Assembly (NCBI GenBank): GCA_964537245.1
Contig: CAZHZL010000044.1
Span: 1-21,340 of the forward strand
Direction of reading: 5' to 3'
DNA: 21,340 bases
Origin: UMGS1840 sp964537245
GTDB taxonomy: Bacteria; Bacillota; Clostridia; UMGS1840
In this document: positions 1 to 7,017 of the stretch, piece by piece
Position numbering within the stretch: position 1 is the first letter of the stretch
Layout of the letters: the number at the start of each line of letters is the position of its first letter
The notes under the pieces: generated by a model
What the model was told of the DNA's origin: nothing
Database searches by the model: none
The model's input: only the letters and a program-made list of their open reading frames with translations
Program-made: the position numbers and the translations under genes

Positions 1-128
1 GTTTCAGCGCCGCCTGCGATACTGCCTGAAAGTCCACGCTGTGAACCGCTCTGCAATAATACAACTGCGATGAGAATAAGAGCAAGGATGATCTGTAATC
101 CTATAATTATAAATTTTGCTGCAACCAT
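1..128 (-). CDS. secG: Preprotein translocase subunit SecG (5' part, cut by window edge)
   Basis: SecG is the small auxiliary subunit of the SecYEG channel in the cytoplasmic membrane. Only the first 42 codons are in the window; the gene continues past position 1. The visible protein starts MVAAKFIIIGLQIILAL, a first membrane helix. The family's conserved loop follows (VLLQSG, then a G-L-S-G-S-I-A-G-G stretch), which normally links the two SecG helices. The ATG at 126-128 is preceded on the minus strand by a GGAGG ribosome binding site (plus 138-142), which fixes the start. A candidate promoter lies at 197-225. The gene is divergent from the membrane protein at 313-687. The match to the SecG N-terminus is strong; only the missing C-terminus limits it. 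Confidence 0.9.
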   Translation of the reverse strand, partial: MVAAKFIIIGLQIILALILIAVVLLQSGSQRGLSGSIAGGAE

Positions 129-196
129 TATAAAAATCCTCCAAAGATATTATTTTATTAATACAAAAAAATTATGTAACAATGAGTTACTAAGTT

Positions 197-225
197 ATAA
201 TATCATACTTTTAGAAAAAAATCAA
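197..225 (-). promoter_or_regulatory. Candidate sigma-A promoter for secG
   Basis: On the minus strand TTGATT (220-225) and TATTAT (197-202) are separated by 17 bases, about 70 bases upstream of the secG start. The region is very AT-rich, so a chance match is possible. Confidence 0.45.
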
Positions 226-312
226 GCTTTTTTGCAAAAAAAATAGAAAAATTTGAAAAAAATTAAATGTATATTACTGTTTTTTAGTTGAAATAATAAA
301 AACGGTGATAAT

Positions 313-687
313 GTGGATTTATTAATTTCGTTTACTTGGGGGTTTTGTATATATCCTTTTATGGAAGTTGTGTGGAGAGGCTATTCCCATCCGACAATGT
401 GTCTTGCAGGCGGGATATGTACGCTTTTTATATATACTCTCAATAAAAAGCGTCCTGATATGAATATATTTATAAAAAGCCTGTTCGGAGCGTTTTTTAT
501 AACGGCTGTCGAGCTTATCTTCGGAATAATTTTCAACCTTGCCCTAAAGCTTGATGTGTGGGATTATTCCGATTTACCTTTTAATTTTATGGGGCAGATA
601 TGCGTCTACTATTTTATGCTGTGGTATCTGATATGCTTTTGTCTTATATATTCGTATAAGAAGATAAACTGTCTTTTAGCGTTATAA
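313..687 (+). CDS. Small integral membrane protein, PF06541 (putative ABC-transporter type) family
   Basis: A 124-residue, very hydrophobic protein with about four predicted membrane helices (near residues 4-20, 29-43, 51-77 and 93-113). The segment W83-D-Y-S-D-L-P-F-N-F-M-G-Q-I-C97, preceded by an E-x2-F-G-I-I-F-N helix, is the hallmark of the PF06541 (formerly DUF1113) family. That family is common in Firmicutes and has no firm function. The start is taken as GTG at 313. The overlapping ATG at 311 is out of frame and stops at once, and no good ribosome binding site is visible, so the start is uncertain. The 3' end overlaps the tail of the convergent gene at 644-1288 by 44 bases. The substrate or partner is unknown. 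Confidence 0.75.
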   Translation: MDLLISFTWGFCIYPFMEVVWRGYSHPTMCLAGGICTLFIYTLNKKRPDMNIFIKSLFGAFFITAVELIFGIIFNLALKLDVWDYSDLPFNFMGQICVYYFMLWYLICFCLIYSYKKINCLLAL

Positions 688-1288
688 AAAAGCGTTTCAG
701 AAACTGAAGATTAGAAGGCGGCTTTTTATCGTTATCAAAAATCAGCTTTAAATCATTACTGCTTTCGTATGCCTTTATAATTGAGAAGGTTATTCCGCGC
801 TCTACCGCACCTTCGCTGACAAGATACATTGTGGCGATATTGGGGTAGAGTATTTTCTTTATATTGATGTATGCGCCGTCGCTCAACAGACCTTCATAAA
901 GCGCCCGCTTTATATATGTATAGCCCTTTAGCTTCGGAAGAAAATTATATTTCAGAAGTATGCTGTTTATAAGCTTGTCTGTTTCAAGGGGGATTTTGTC
1001 TGCGTGAAGTATCTGCCGTCTTTCCGTCTCTTCTGTGATTGAAGCAAGTATTCTTTCTTTTGTGTATATAAATACAGACGGAAATTCCCTGTATTCTTTA
1101 TTGATGTGATTTATAATTTCCTGTAAATCACTTACTTTTTTGTCAGATACGGTTATTGATTTTGGCAGATAAAGCGTTATGTACTTTTTACACTCCTCTG
1201 TTGAATCTGTTATAAAACAGTTCCACAGCAGGCTTTTGTCAATTTTTTTGTAGGTTGCTTTGTTTTCGCAGAATATCAGTCTCGACAT
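644..1288 (-). CDS. Spo0A C-terminal-domain protein with a non-receiver N-terminus
   Basis: A 214-residue protein. Residues about 105-205 match the Spo0A DNA-binding domain: L-P-K-L-K-G-Y-T-Y-I (116-126), L-Y-P-N-I-A (147-152), V-E-R-G-I (162-166) and the P-S-N-x2-F (191-196) counterpart of P-T-N-S-E-F. Spo0A is the master regulator of sporulation entry. Here residues 1-100 do not resemble a response-regulator receiver: I see no acidic pair, phospho-acceptor Asp or conserved Lys. It is therefore not a true Spo0A. In the recognition-helix region several polar or basic positions of Spo0A (R-V-E-R-A-I-R-H) read A-V-E-R-G-I-T-F, so specificity probably differs. AGAGGT lies upstream of the ATG at 1286-1288, with a candidate promoter at 1324-1352. 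It is probably an uncharacterised regulator. Confidence 0.7.
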   Translation of the reverse strand: MSRLIFCENKATYKKIDKSLLWNCFITDSTEECKKYITLYLPKSITVSDKKVSDLQEIINHINKEYREFPSVFIYTKERILASITEETERRQILHADKIPLETDKLINSILLKYNFLPKLKGYTYIKRALYEGLLSDGAYINIKKILYPNIATMYLVSEGAVERGITFSIIKAYESSNDLKLIFDNDKKPPSNLQFLKRFFITLKDSLSSYTNI

Positions 1289-1323
1289 CTTAAATTACCT
1301 CTTTTTATTTATTTTATTCCAAA

Positions 1324-1352
1324 ATGATACAATTTTATTTGCTGTCCGTCAA
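1324..1352 (-). promoter_or_regulatory. Candidate sigma-A promoter for the Spo0A-domain gene
   Basis: On the minus strand TTGACG (1347-1352) and TATCAT (1324-1329) are spaced by exactly 17 bases, with the start codon about 35 bases further on. Confidence 0.55.
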
Positions 1353-1447
1353 CATAAAATAAAATATTTTTACATTTTTTTGAAAAATTTTATTTTCTTA
1401 TACACTTATTCTACACGAAATGCAAAAAATGTCGAAAAATTCTTTTT

Positions 1448-1476
1448 TTGTATGTGAATATTTTTAAGCTTACAAA
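1448..1476 (+). promoter_or_regulatory. Weak candidate promoter for the CBS-domain gene
   Basis: TTGTAT (1448-1453) and TACAAA (1471-1476) are separated by 17 bases, about 38 bases before the start at 1514. The elements are imperfect and the region is AT-rich. Confidence 0.3.
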
Positions 1477-1513
1477 AAAGAATATTATTATAAAACATTT
1501 TATGGAGGTAATT

Positions 1514-1942
1514 ATGAAGGTAAAAGACATTATGACAACACCCGCTTTGAGTGTGGGAAAAGATACAGATGTTTATCATGTTGCGAAGCTTATGAGTGAA
1601 AACGATGTCGGCGTAATACCGGTTTGCGATGATAACGGAAATATCTGCGGAGTAATCACAGACCGAGATATAGTTTTAAGAGCTGTCGGAGAAGGAAAAA
1701 ATGTTGAATCAACCTCGGCTGTCGATATTATGACAAAGGATGTAACAACCGTTTCGCCTTTTACAGACCTTGACGACGCTTTTGATATTATGTCTGATAT
1801 AAGAGTGCGAAGACTTCCTGTTGTTAATGATAATGAGCTTGTAGGTATGCTGACACTTGGCGATTTGTCACAGTCGCTTGATTATTCATTTGAAGTATCG
1901 GACGCACTTTGCGAGGTTTGTAAAGGGTGCGAGAAATCTTAG
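1514..1942 (+). CDS. Two-CBS-domain protein
   Basis: A 142-residue soluble protein made almost entirely of two CBS motifs, residues about 1-58 and 66-122. The repeated signatures are D-I-M-T-T-P...G-V-I-T-D-R-D-I (46-53) and D-I-M-T-K-D-V...G-M-L-T-L-G-D-L (111-118). CBS pairs (Bateman modules) bind adenosine nucleotides or related ligands and act as energy sensors; stand-alone members are often stress-related, but a specific role cannot be read here. The C-terminus is cysteine-rich (C-E-V-C-K-G-C, 133-139), which could bind a metal. The ATG at 1514 is chosen because GGAGG (1504-1508) sits just upstream; an in-frame ATG at 1502 would overlap that ribosome binding site. Confidence 0.88.
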   Translation: MKVKDIMTTPALSVGKDTDVYHVAKLMSENDVGVIPVCDDNGNICGVITDRDIVLRAVGEGKNVESTSAVDIMTKDVTTVSPFTDLDDAFDIMSDIRVRRLPVVNDNELVGMLTLGDLSQSLDYSFEVSDALCEVCKGCEKS

Positions 1943-1955
1943 GCTTTGTAAGCAT

Positions 1956-1991
1956 AAAAAAGGGAACGCGTAGAATAAAATACGCGTTCCC
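1956..1991 (-). terminator. Intrinsic terminator of the copper-amine-oxidase-domain gene
   Basis: A perfect 11-bp stem, GGGAACGCGTA (1962-1972) with TACGCGTTCCC (1981-1991) and an 8-base loop. On the minus strand it is followed by a run of six T (plus A at 1956-1961), so it mainly serves the minus gene ending at 2002. It may also slow transcription from the CBS gene. Confidence 0.85.
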
Positions 1992-2001
1992 AAAACTGTA
2001 A

Positions 2002-2736
2002 TTAATATGAATATATAACTTTAAGAATTTCTGTACCGTATTTGAGAAATATGTTTTGGGCGTCGGTGTAGTAGGTTTCAGCTTTGTCTATGTATATAGC
2101 ATAATCCTGTAAGACAATGGAGTTATCTTTAGCAGAATCAAATTTTTTTAATGTATCATAAGCAAGCTTTATATTGTGAATTGCCATTTGACAGTAATAG
2201 AATGCATTTTTTATATCGTCTGTATTGACGGCTTTTGTGCAGGGGTACATAGACAGCTTTGGTATGTAGTTTTCTATCTGCCATTCAAGATGTTCGTTTG
2301 TTTCATCTAAATAAGTTATTCTGCCTGCAAGTATTTCATCCAGATTGCTCCAACAATTTGCAACAAGATCGTTTCTGTAATTTATTGCATCATTTGAAGC
2401 AGTTTGTATATCCTTTATGCTTGAAGCAGCCGCATCAAGCATAGAAAGACCATATGCTAAATCCTGAAGCTCATAAATTCTGTTATCATATATTTCAACG
2501 GTTTTTGTTTCGTTGTTCCAATAAATCTGTGCCCCCAATGATTCAACAACAGGGCGTATGGGCAAAAAGGTCCTTCCACCAAAAATAAAAGGTGAAGTAT
2601 CTGTTTGCACTTCTTGTTCGTTTACAAGTATTTTTATGTCGTCATAGTGAACATCAATTGAAGTTGCGTTTACGACAGATAATGATGATGTAATACTTGT
2701 AATAAGCATTATAATGTAAATAATTTTTCTTTTCAT
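2002..2736 (-). CDS. Secreted protein with copper amine oxidase N-terminal-like domain
   Basis: A 244-residue exported protein. Residues 1-24 form a signal peptide (K-R-K, hydrophobic core, then V-V-N-A as likely cleavage site). Residues about 33-83 match the copper amine oxidase N-terminal (PF07833) domain: I-x-V-N-E-Q-E-V, then G-R-T-F-L-P-I-R-P-V-V-E-S-L-G-A and W-N-N-E-T-K-T-V. That domain is an extracytoplasmic module in Firmicutes and does not itself imply amine oxidase activity. Residues 87-244 look mostly helical and match nothing I recognise. The ATG at 2734-2736 is chosen because AAGGAG lies 6 bases upstream and it places the signal peptide at the N-terminus; an in-frame start at 2757 is less likely. 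It is divergent from the XRE regulator, with overlapping -35 elements. Confidence 0.8.
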   Translation of the reverse strand: MKRKIIYIIMLITSITSSLSVVNATSIDVHYDDIKILVNEQEVQTDTSPFIFGGRTFLPIRPVVESLGAQIYWNNETKTVEIYDNRIYELQDLAYGLSMLDAAASSIKDIQTASNDAINYRNDLVANCWSNLDEILAGRITYLDETNEHLEWQIENYIPKLSMYPCTKAVNTDDIKNAFYYCQMAIHNIKLAYDTLKKFDSAKDNSIVLQDYAIYIDKAETYYTDAQNIFLKYGTEILKVIYSY

Positions 2737-2778
2737 AATGTACTCCTTTTTTATCAATTTAGGCTTTTTATAGTCTAT

Positions 2779-2807
2779 ATTGTATCATATATAGCCTACT
2801 TTGTCAA
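2779..2807 (-). promoter_or_regulatory. Strong sigma-A promoter for the copper-amine-oxidase-domain gene
   Basis: On the minus strand TTGACA (2802-2807) and TACAAT (2779-2784) are separated by 17 bases. The -35 element overlaps the -35 of the divergent promoter at 2801-2829. Confidence 0.8.
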
Positions 2808-2829
2808 GATAAAAATGATATTATATATT
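2801..2829 (+). promoter_or_regulatory. Candidate promoter for the XRE regulator
   Basis: TTGTCA (2801-2806) and TATATT (2824-2829) are 17 bases apart, about 27 bases before the XRE start codon. Because it overlaps the divergent promoter, one bound repressor could control both genes. A short inverted repeat, TAGGCT (2760-2765) with AGCCTA (2793-2798), lies next to it. Confidence 0.55.
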
Positions 2830-2855
2830 TATGAATTATAAAAAAGGAGACATTT

Positions 2856-3098
2856 ATGGATACTTATATCGTTGTAAGAAACAGACTTTTAAAATTATGC
2901 GAAGAAAAGCATTATACTATTAATAAGTTAGCAACTCAATCAGGTGTAGCACCGTCAACCGTTAAAAATATTTTATACGGAAAAAGTAAAAATCCTGGCA
3001 TAGTTACAATAAAAATATTGTGCGACGGGTTAGGGATAAGCTTGGCTGAGTTTTTTTCATCGGAAGAATTTGAAAATTTAGAGCAGGAAATAAAATAA
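2856..3098 (+). CDS. Small XRE/Cro-CI-family DNA-binding regulator
   Basis: An 80-residue protein that is essentially one helix-turn-helix domain (about residues 6-62). It has the family pattern Y-T-I-N-K-L-A-x-Q-S-G-V-A-P-S-T-V-K-N-I-L-Y-G, followed by T-I-K-I-L-C-D-G-L-G-I-S-L-A-E-F-F. The acidic C-terminal tail carries no extra domain. AAGGAG lies 6 bases before the ATG. Such single-domain regulators often repress themselves and a neighbour; the divergent secreted-protein gene, whose promoter overlaps its own, is the obvious candidate target. This link is inferred from layout only. Confidence 0.85.
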   Translation: MDTYIVVRNRLLKLCEEKHYTINKLATQSGVAPSTVKNILYGKSKNPGIVTIKILCDGLGISLAEFFSSEEFENLEQEIK

Positions 3099-3121
3099 GA
3101 TTTTTTTAAAATATCAAACTG

Positions 3122-3781
3122 TCATTTTTCTTTTTTTTGAAAAAATGTTACGCCGTAGCTGTCTGCATACATCACAAACACCTTTTTTAACGGGGTGTTT
3201 CTTTTTTTTAGCTCTTTTTCAATGAAGATTTTGTTTTTGCCGATAAGCTTCAGATTGCCTTCCTTTATTTCTCCGTCAATAACAACTGCAAAATCAACGG
3301 GGTCTCTGTTTTGCGGTTGCGAATCAGGCTGCTTTTCTTTGGGGATAATGCTCATCTGACCGTTTGTCTCGATTATTGCAATATATACATCGGAAATGTT
3401 TGTGTTTTTTGTTCGTAATTCTTCGTTAAGCTCACTTATGGTAAGTCTTGATTTTCTCAAATTTGTTTCCTGTATTTTTCCGTCAAAAATAACAATTGTG
3501 GGTTTTCCGTGAGAAATTTTCATAATAAACGAAAATTTCATATCGAGGTAGGAAATAATAAATTCCATGATTACAAGCACAAGTATGGAGATTATTCCTT
3601 GAAGAAGCGTAATTCCTTCACTTCCTATCGGCATTGTTGCAACCTCAGAAATAAGAAGAGCAACGGAAATTTCAGCTGCAGAAAGCTCGCCGATTTGCCT
3701 TTTGCCCATAAAGCGCATTGCCGATGTTACTACCAGATACATTACAGCAGTTTTTATTATAATAGAATAAGTTTCAATCAT
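3122..3781 (-). CDS. DUF421 (YetF-family) membrane protein
   Basis: A 219-residue protein with about three N-terminal membrane helices (near 7-23, 36-50 and 57-77) and a cytoplasmic or soluble C-terminal part. The signature of the family is F-M-G-K-R-Q-I-G-E-L (24-33), then G-K-P-T-I-V-I-F-D-G-K-I (92-103) and S-E-L-N-E-E-L-R (116-123) before D-V-Y-I-A-I-I-E-T-N-G (131-141). These proteins are common in spore formers, some being associated with the spore membrane, but their biochemical role is unclear. The start at 3779-3781 has a clear ribosome binding site (CCTCC on plus at 3791-3795). The gene is convergent with the XRE gene, with only about 23 bases between stops and no clear terminator. 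Confidence 0.85.
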   Translation of the reverse strand: MIETYSIIIKTAVMYLVVTSAMRFMGKRQIGELSAAEISVALLISEVATMPIGSEGITLLQGIISILVLVIMEFIISYLDMKFSFIMKISHGKPTIVIFDGKIQETNLRKSRLTISELNEELRTKNTNISDVYIAIIETNGQMSIIPKEKQPDSQPQNRDPVDFAVVIDGEIKEGNLKLIGKNKIFIEKELKKRNTPLKKVFVMYADSYGVTFFQKKEK

Positions 3782-3870
3782 TTTGAAGTGCCTCCTGTTT
3801 AAAATTAACGAAGTCTTATGATTATTATTTAAAATTTTTTTACAGTCGATACATTTATTACTTTTTTCTA

Positions 3871-3899
3871 TTGACTTTTTTTATGTTATGGTGTATAAT
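3871..3899 (+). promoter_or_regulatory. Strong sigma-A promoter for the DegV-family gene
   Basis: TTGACT (3871-3876) and TATAAT (3894-3899) are spaced by 17 bases. The expected start of transcription near 3906 is just ahead of a perfect palindrome at 3911-3929. Confidence 0.8.
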
Positions 3900-3910
3900 A
3901 TTATCATATA

Positions 3911-3929
3911 TAGTTCACAAAGTGAACTA
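3911..3929. promoter_or_regulatory. Palindromic candidate operator downstream of the degV promoter
   Basis: TAGTTCAC-AAA-GTGAACTA is a perfect 8-bp inverted repeat with a 3-base centre, placed about +5 to +24 relative to the predicted transcription start. Size and position fit a homodimeric repressor site, for example MarR or TetR type. A hairpin at the mRNA 5' end is the other reading. The regulator is unknown. Confidence 0.55.
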
Positions 3930-3972
3930 ATGTGGTTTGTTAAATTATGTTTATTAGTTGAAAGGAGCAGTT

Positions 3973-4827
3973 ATGGCTATAAAATTTATTGTAGATTCAG
4001 CATCTGATATATTGCCTGCACAGGCTGAAAAAATGGGAATGATTCATCTTCCGCTTAAGGTTATGTTCGGAGAAGACGAGTATTTTGATTCTGTGGATTT
4101 ATCTCATAAGGAATTTTACGAAAAGCTTATAGAAAGCGATGTTTTACCTACTACAAGTCAGATACCGCCATCTGAGTTTGGGGATGCATATGAAAAAATT
4201 GTGAAAGACGGAGATACAGCGGTTGTTGTGACAATATCATCAAAGCTTTCGGGAACCTATCAGAGTGCAAAAATTGCAGCTGAGGATTATGAAGGGAAAA
4301 TTTTTGTTGTTGACAGCGAAAATGCAACGATAGGGGAGCGTATTCTTATTTTAAGAGGCTTAGAATTAAGAGAACAGGGAGTGAGTGCAGCAGAAATAGC
4401 AGAAAAGCTTGACGAGGAAAAGAAAAAGATTCGTTTGATTGCACTTCTTGATACACTTGAATATCTTAAAAAAGGCGGAAGAATTTCAGCAGTAACAGCT
4501 TTTGCCGGCGGAATTCTTTCAATAAAGCCGGTAATAGCTGTTGAAAACGGAGAGGTTTCTTTAATAGGAAAAGCAAGAGGCTCAAAGCAGGGGAACAATC
4601 TTTTAAGGGAGCTTGTTCAGAAATGCGGCGGAATTAATTTTAATAAACCGTATTGCCTTGCATACAGTGGACTTTCAGACGAGCTTTTAAGAAAATATAT
4701 AGATGACAGCGGCGAGCTTTGGGAAGGCCAGCTTGAAAAGGATAATATTCCTGTTGCAACAGTTGGCTGTACCATTGGAACGCACGCAGGTCCGGGAGCA
4801 GTAGCATTAGCTTTTTTTGAAAATTAA
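3973..4827 (+). CDS. DegV family fatty-acid-binding protein
   Basis: A 284-residue soluble protein of the DegV family, whose members bind a fatty acid; FakB proteins hand it to the kinase FakA for phosphorylation into phospholipid synthesis. Visible marks are V-D-S-A-S-D (7-12), P-T-T-S-Q-I-P-P-S-E-F (59-69), T-I-S-S-K-L-S-G-T-Y-Q-S-A (87-99), K-K-G-G-R-I (166-171) and the C-terminal T-I-G-T-H-A-G-P-G (267-275). Length is normal. The ATG at 3973 follows AAAGGAG (3961-3967); an in-frame start at 3958 has none. No fakA-like gene is in the window, so whether it serves FakA is unknown. It is a single-gene unit with promoter, palindrome and terminator. Confidence 0.92.
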   Translation: MAIKFIVDSASDILPAQAEKMGMIHLPLKVMFGEDEYFDSVDLSHKEFYEKLIESDVLPTTSQIPPSEFGDAYEKIVKDGDTAVVVTISSKLSGTYQSAKIAAEDYEGKIFVVDSENATIGERILILRGLELREQGVSAAEIAEKLDEEKKKIRLIALLDTLEYLKKGGRISAVTAFAGGILSIKPVIAVENGEVSLIGKARGSKQGNNLLRELVQKCGGINFNKPYCLAYSGLSDELLRKYIDDSGELWEGQLEKDNIPVATVGCTIGTHAGPGAVALAFFEN

Positions 4828-4833
4828 AATGTA

Positions 4834-4873
4834 AGGGGCTGTTAAAACATTATTTTTTAGCAGCGCCTTTTTT
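4834..4873 (+). terminator. Intrinsic terminator of the degV gene
   Basis: A 14-bp stem (4834-4847 with 4855-4868) carrying one mismatch and one G-T pair, a short loop, and T at 4868-4873. It lies directly after the DegV stop codon. Confidence 0.85.
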
Positions 4874-4896
4874 GTTGCTCACTTTTTATCCAATGC

Positions 4897-4925
4897 TTGA
4901 CAATATCAGAATAATCTGTTATAAT
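4897..4925 (+). promoter_or_regulatory. Consensus sigma-A promoter for the DUF975 gene
   Basis: TTGACA (4897-4902) and TATAAT (4920-4925) are both perfect and spaced by 17 bases, about 57 bases before the start codon at 4982. Confidence 0.85.
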
Positions 4926-4981
4926 GGTTGCGCTGATAAATTCGGCAAAACCTATCGTAATGTGACAAAAGGAAAATTATA

Positions 4982-5749
4982 ATGGACTTAAGTATAAAAG
5001 AATTAAAAACTGAAGCAAGAAAAATTCTCAGGGGCAGATGGAAAACCGTTGTTCTTGGTTTTTTTGTGCCATTTATTATAAGCTTATTTTTGACATATGT
5101 CCCCGAAATAAACAGCAATATTGAAAACGAAGCAGCTCTTGTTATGCTTCTTGAATCGGTTGCGATGTCTTTTGTCGGGAATATGATACTTTATGCCTTT
5201 TTAATCGGGGTGAATAATCTGATTATACTCGGTAAAAGAAGTAAAAAGAAGAATAGAGGTTTTTCAAGGATTCTTTTTGTTGCAGTTTCGTGTTTTTCAA
5301 AAATTTTTATTCCTGTTTTTATGCTGAGATTTGTGTTTCAAGCTATTGATACATTTCTGACTGTTCAAAATGCTGTGCTTTTATATGATATGCTGTTCTA
5401 TTCATATATGGAGCTTCATATTTATCTTGTTTTTACACAGCTTATTCGTGTGATTATAAATGCACTTTTCTTTTATTTTAATATTGTATATATATTTACT
5501 CCGTGTATCCTCTCCCTGTTTCCGCTTATCAGGGGAAAGGATGCAATGCATATGAGCATGCGTATGACAAAAGGAATAAGAGGGAAGCTTTTTCTTCTTG
5601 AACTTTCGTTTTTTGGGTGGACTGTTCTTGGTTGTTTAGCGTTCTTTGTGGGGTCGTTTTTTGCTATGGCATACGAGACTGCCACGATTTGCGTATTATA
5701 CAAAAAGATTAGCCCAAAATTGAGCTTTTCGCTGAAACGAGCTTTGTAA
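4982..5749 (+). CDS. DUF975 family membrane protein
   Basis: A 255-residue multi-pass membrane protein. The N-terminus S-I-K-E-L-K-T-E-A-R-K-I-L-R-G-R-W (4-20) and the C-terminal block G-K-L-F-L-L-E-L-S-F-F-G-W-T-V-L-G (201-217), ending near an A-Y-E-T-A-x3-V-L-Y stretch, are typical of PF06161 (DUF975), an uncharacterised family of Firmicutes. Hydrophobic segments lie near 24-38, 58-80, 92-110, 148-175 and 205-230. AAGGA lies about 10 bases before the ATG. It has its own promoter and about 96 bases before the next start, so it is probably a single-gene unit. Family call moderately sure; function unknown. Confidence 0.75.
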   Translation: MDLSIKELKTEARKILRGRWKTVVLGFFVPFIISLFLTYVPEINSNIENEAALVMLLESVAMSFVGNMILYAFLIGVNNLIILGKRSKKKNRGFSRILFVAVSCFSKIFIPVFMLRFVFQAIDTFLTVQNAVLLYDMLFYSYMELHIYLVFTQLIRVIINALFFYFNIVYIFTPCILSLFPLIRGKDAMHMSMRMTKGIRGKLFLLELSFFGWTVLGCLAFFVGSFFAMAYETATICVLYKKISPKLSFSLKRAL

Positions 5750-5782
5750 CATATTCTTAACACTTTAATTTTGCGTTTTTGC

Positions 5783-5811
5783 TTGAAATTATTTCAGTTA
5801 TATGTTAAAAT
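5783..5811 (+). promoter_or_regulatory. Sigma-A promoter for the metallophosphoesterase and probably the PBP gene
   Basis: TTGAAA (5783-5788) and TAAAAT (5806-5811) are separated by 17 bases, about 35 bases before the start codon at 5846. Confidence 0.6.
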
Positions 5812-5845
5812 ATAAAAAAGAATGAATTATAAGGAGAATAAAAAA

Positions 5846-6976
5846 ATGAATTCAGAGTATTTAAGGACTTATCCTGCTGTGTATGCAGTTTGCGATACAT
5901 ATCACATAATGGTGCCTGTAAAAACAAAGTGTACCATGTGGGTGCGCGTTGGCGATGAAGAATATTTTGATGAATCAAACGGAATATTAAAATCAAATGT
6001 AACCCTTCACAAAATGGTTGTTCCGGCAGAAGAATTAAACAGAGAAAAGAAATATACAATCTGTTTAAGAAAAATGATTGACCGTAAGCCTTATTTCTCT
6101 GAGACAGGCGATGTTGTTGAAATGTCCTTTGATTTTAAACCCGTATGCAGTGATGAGGTAAGGGCATATCATATTTCAGACGCACATACCTTGGTTAAAA
6201 TGCCTGTCAAAGCAGCTAAATACTTTGAAGAAGTAAGAGGAAAAATTGACTTTCTTGTTTTAAACGGAGATGTTCCGGATTCAAGCGGGAAGCTTGAACA
6301 TTTTGATAATATCTACGATATCGTATCAGAGCTTACACAGGGAAATATTCCCGTTATTTTTTCAAGAGGTAATCACGATATGAGAGGCGTATGCGCTGAA
6401 AATATCGCTGAATATACACCTTGTCATAACGGAAATTCGTTTTTTTCTTTCCGTCTTGGAAATATTTGGGGTCTTGTTATTGACTGCGGAGAGGATAAGC
6501 CTGATGACAGTAACGAATACGGAAATACGATATGCTGTCATGCATTCCGAAAAAGAGAAACACAGTATATAAAAGATGTTATTGCAAATAAAGAGAAGGA
6601 ATATGGTGCCGAAGGCGTTGAGCATAAAATAGTTATAGCGCATCACCCATTTACAACAAAGCAAAAGCCGCCGTTTGACATAGAACAGGAGCTTTATAAA
6701 CACTGGGCAGAATTATTGAAAGAAAATGTAGACCCTGAGGTTATGATTTGCGGTCATATGCACACCTTGGAGGTGTTATATCCGGGAAATGAAAAAGATG
6801 TACTCGGACAGCCATGTCCTATTGTTATAGGTGCAAAGCTGAAGGTTTCTGCAAATCCTGAAGAAGACTGTTACTATGCAGGTGCAGGATATACATTTAA
6901 AAAGGACTGTATTGAGGTTGTATTTACAGACAGCGAAAACAAAATTATCGACGAGCATATAATAGATATAAAATAA
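5846..6976 (+). CDS. Calcineurin-like metallophosphoesterase
   Basis: A 376-residue protein with the full metallophosphoesterase motif set: D112-x-H114 (S-D-A-H), G141-D142 (N-G-D-V-P-D), G-N-H-D (175-178), H-H-P (266-268) and G-H-M-H (303-306). These residues hold the two metal ions of the active site. Residues 1-100 form a separate beta-rich region (purple-acid-phosphatase-like N-domain is possible). No signal peptide is visible, so it is probably cytoplasmic; the substrate cannot be told. The ATG at 5846 is chosen because AAGGAG (5831-5836) sits 9 bases upstream; a further in-frame ATG at 5822 lacks a site. The PBP gene follows after about 40 bases without a terminator, so the two are probably cotranscribed. 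Confidence 0.88.
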   Translation: MNSEYLRTYPAVYAVCDTYHIMVPVKTKCTMWVRVGDEEYFDESNGILKSNVTLHKMVVPAEELNREKKYTICLRKMIDRKPYFSETGDVVEMSFDFKPVCSDEVRAYHISDAHTLVKMPVKAAKYFEEVRGKIDFLVLNGDVPDSSGKLEHFDNIYDIVSELTQGNIPVIFSRGNHDMRGVCAENIAEYTPCHNGNSFFSFRLGNIWGLVIDCGEDKPDDSNEYGNTICCHAFRKRETQYIKDVIANKEKEYGAEGVEHKIVIAHHPFTTKQKPPFDIEQELYKHWAELLKENVDPEVMICGHMHTLEVLYPGNEKDVLGQPCPIVIGAKLKVSANPEEDCYYAGAGYTFKKDCIEVVFTDSENKIIDEHIIDIK

Positions 6977-7005
6977 AAATGTTAACTGTCATAAAATGAT
7001 ATGAA

Positions 7006-7012
7006 GAGGTGA
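7006..7012 (+). promoter_or_regulatory. Ribosome binding site that fixes the TTG start of the PBP gene
   Basis: GAGGTGA is a 7-base match to the anti-Shine-Dalgarno sequence, 5 bases before TTG at 7018. The GTG at 7009-7011 is part of this site, and nearby ATG codons at 6996 and 7001 are out of frame and stop within four codons. Confidence 0.75.
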
Positions 7013-7017
7013 CAAAT

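Noticed and set aside
1448..1513. Longer N-terminus for the CBS protein
   Set aside because: The extension overlaps the GGAGG site and precedes the family's usual N-terminus; ATG at 1514 fits better.
4287..4598. Minus-strand frame of 103 codons inside degV
   Set aside because: It is antisense to a convincing DegV gene, has no ribosome binding site, and encodes no recognisable domain.
7009..7017. GTG start for the PBP at 7009
   Set aside because: The GTG is part of the GAGGTGA ribosome binding site, so TTG at 7018 is the likelier start.
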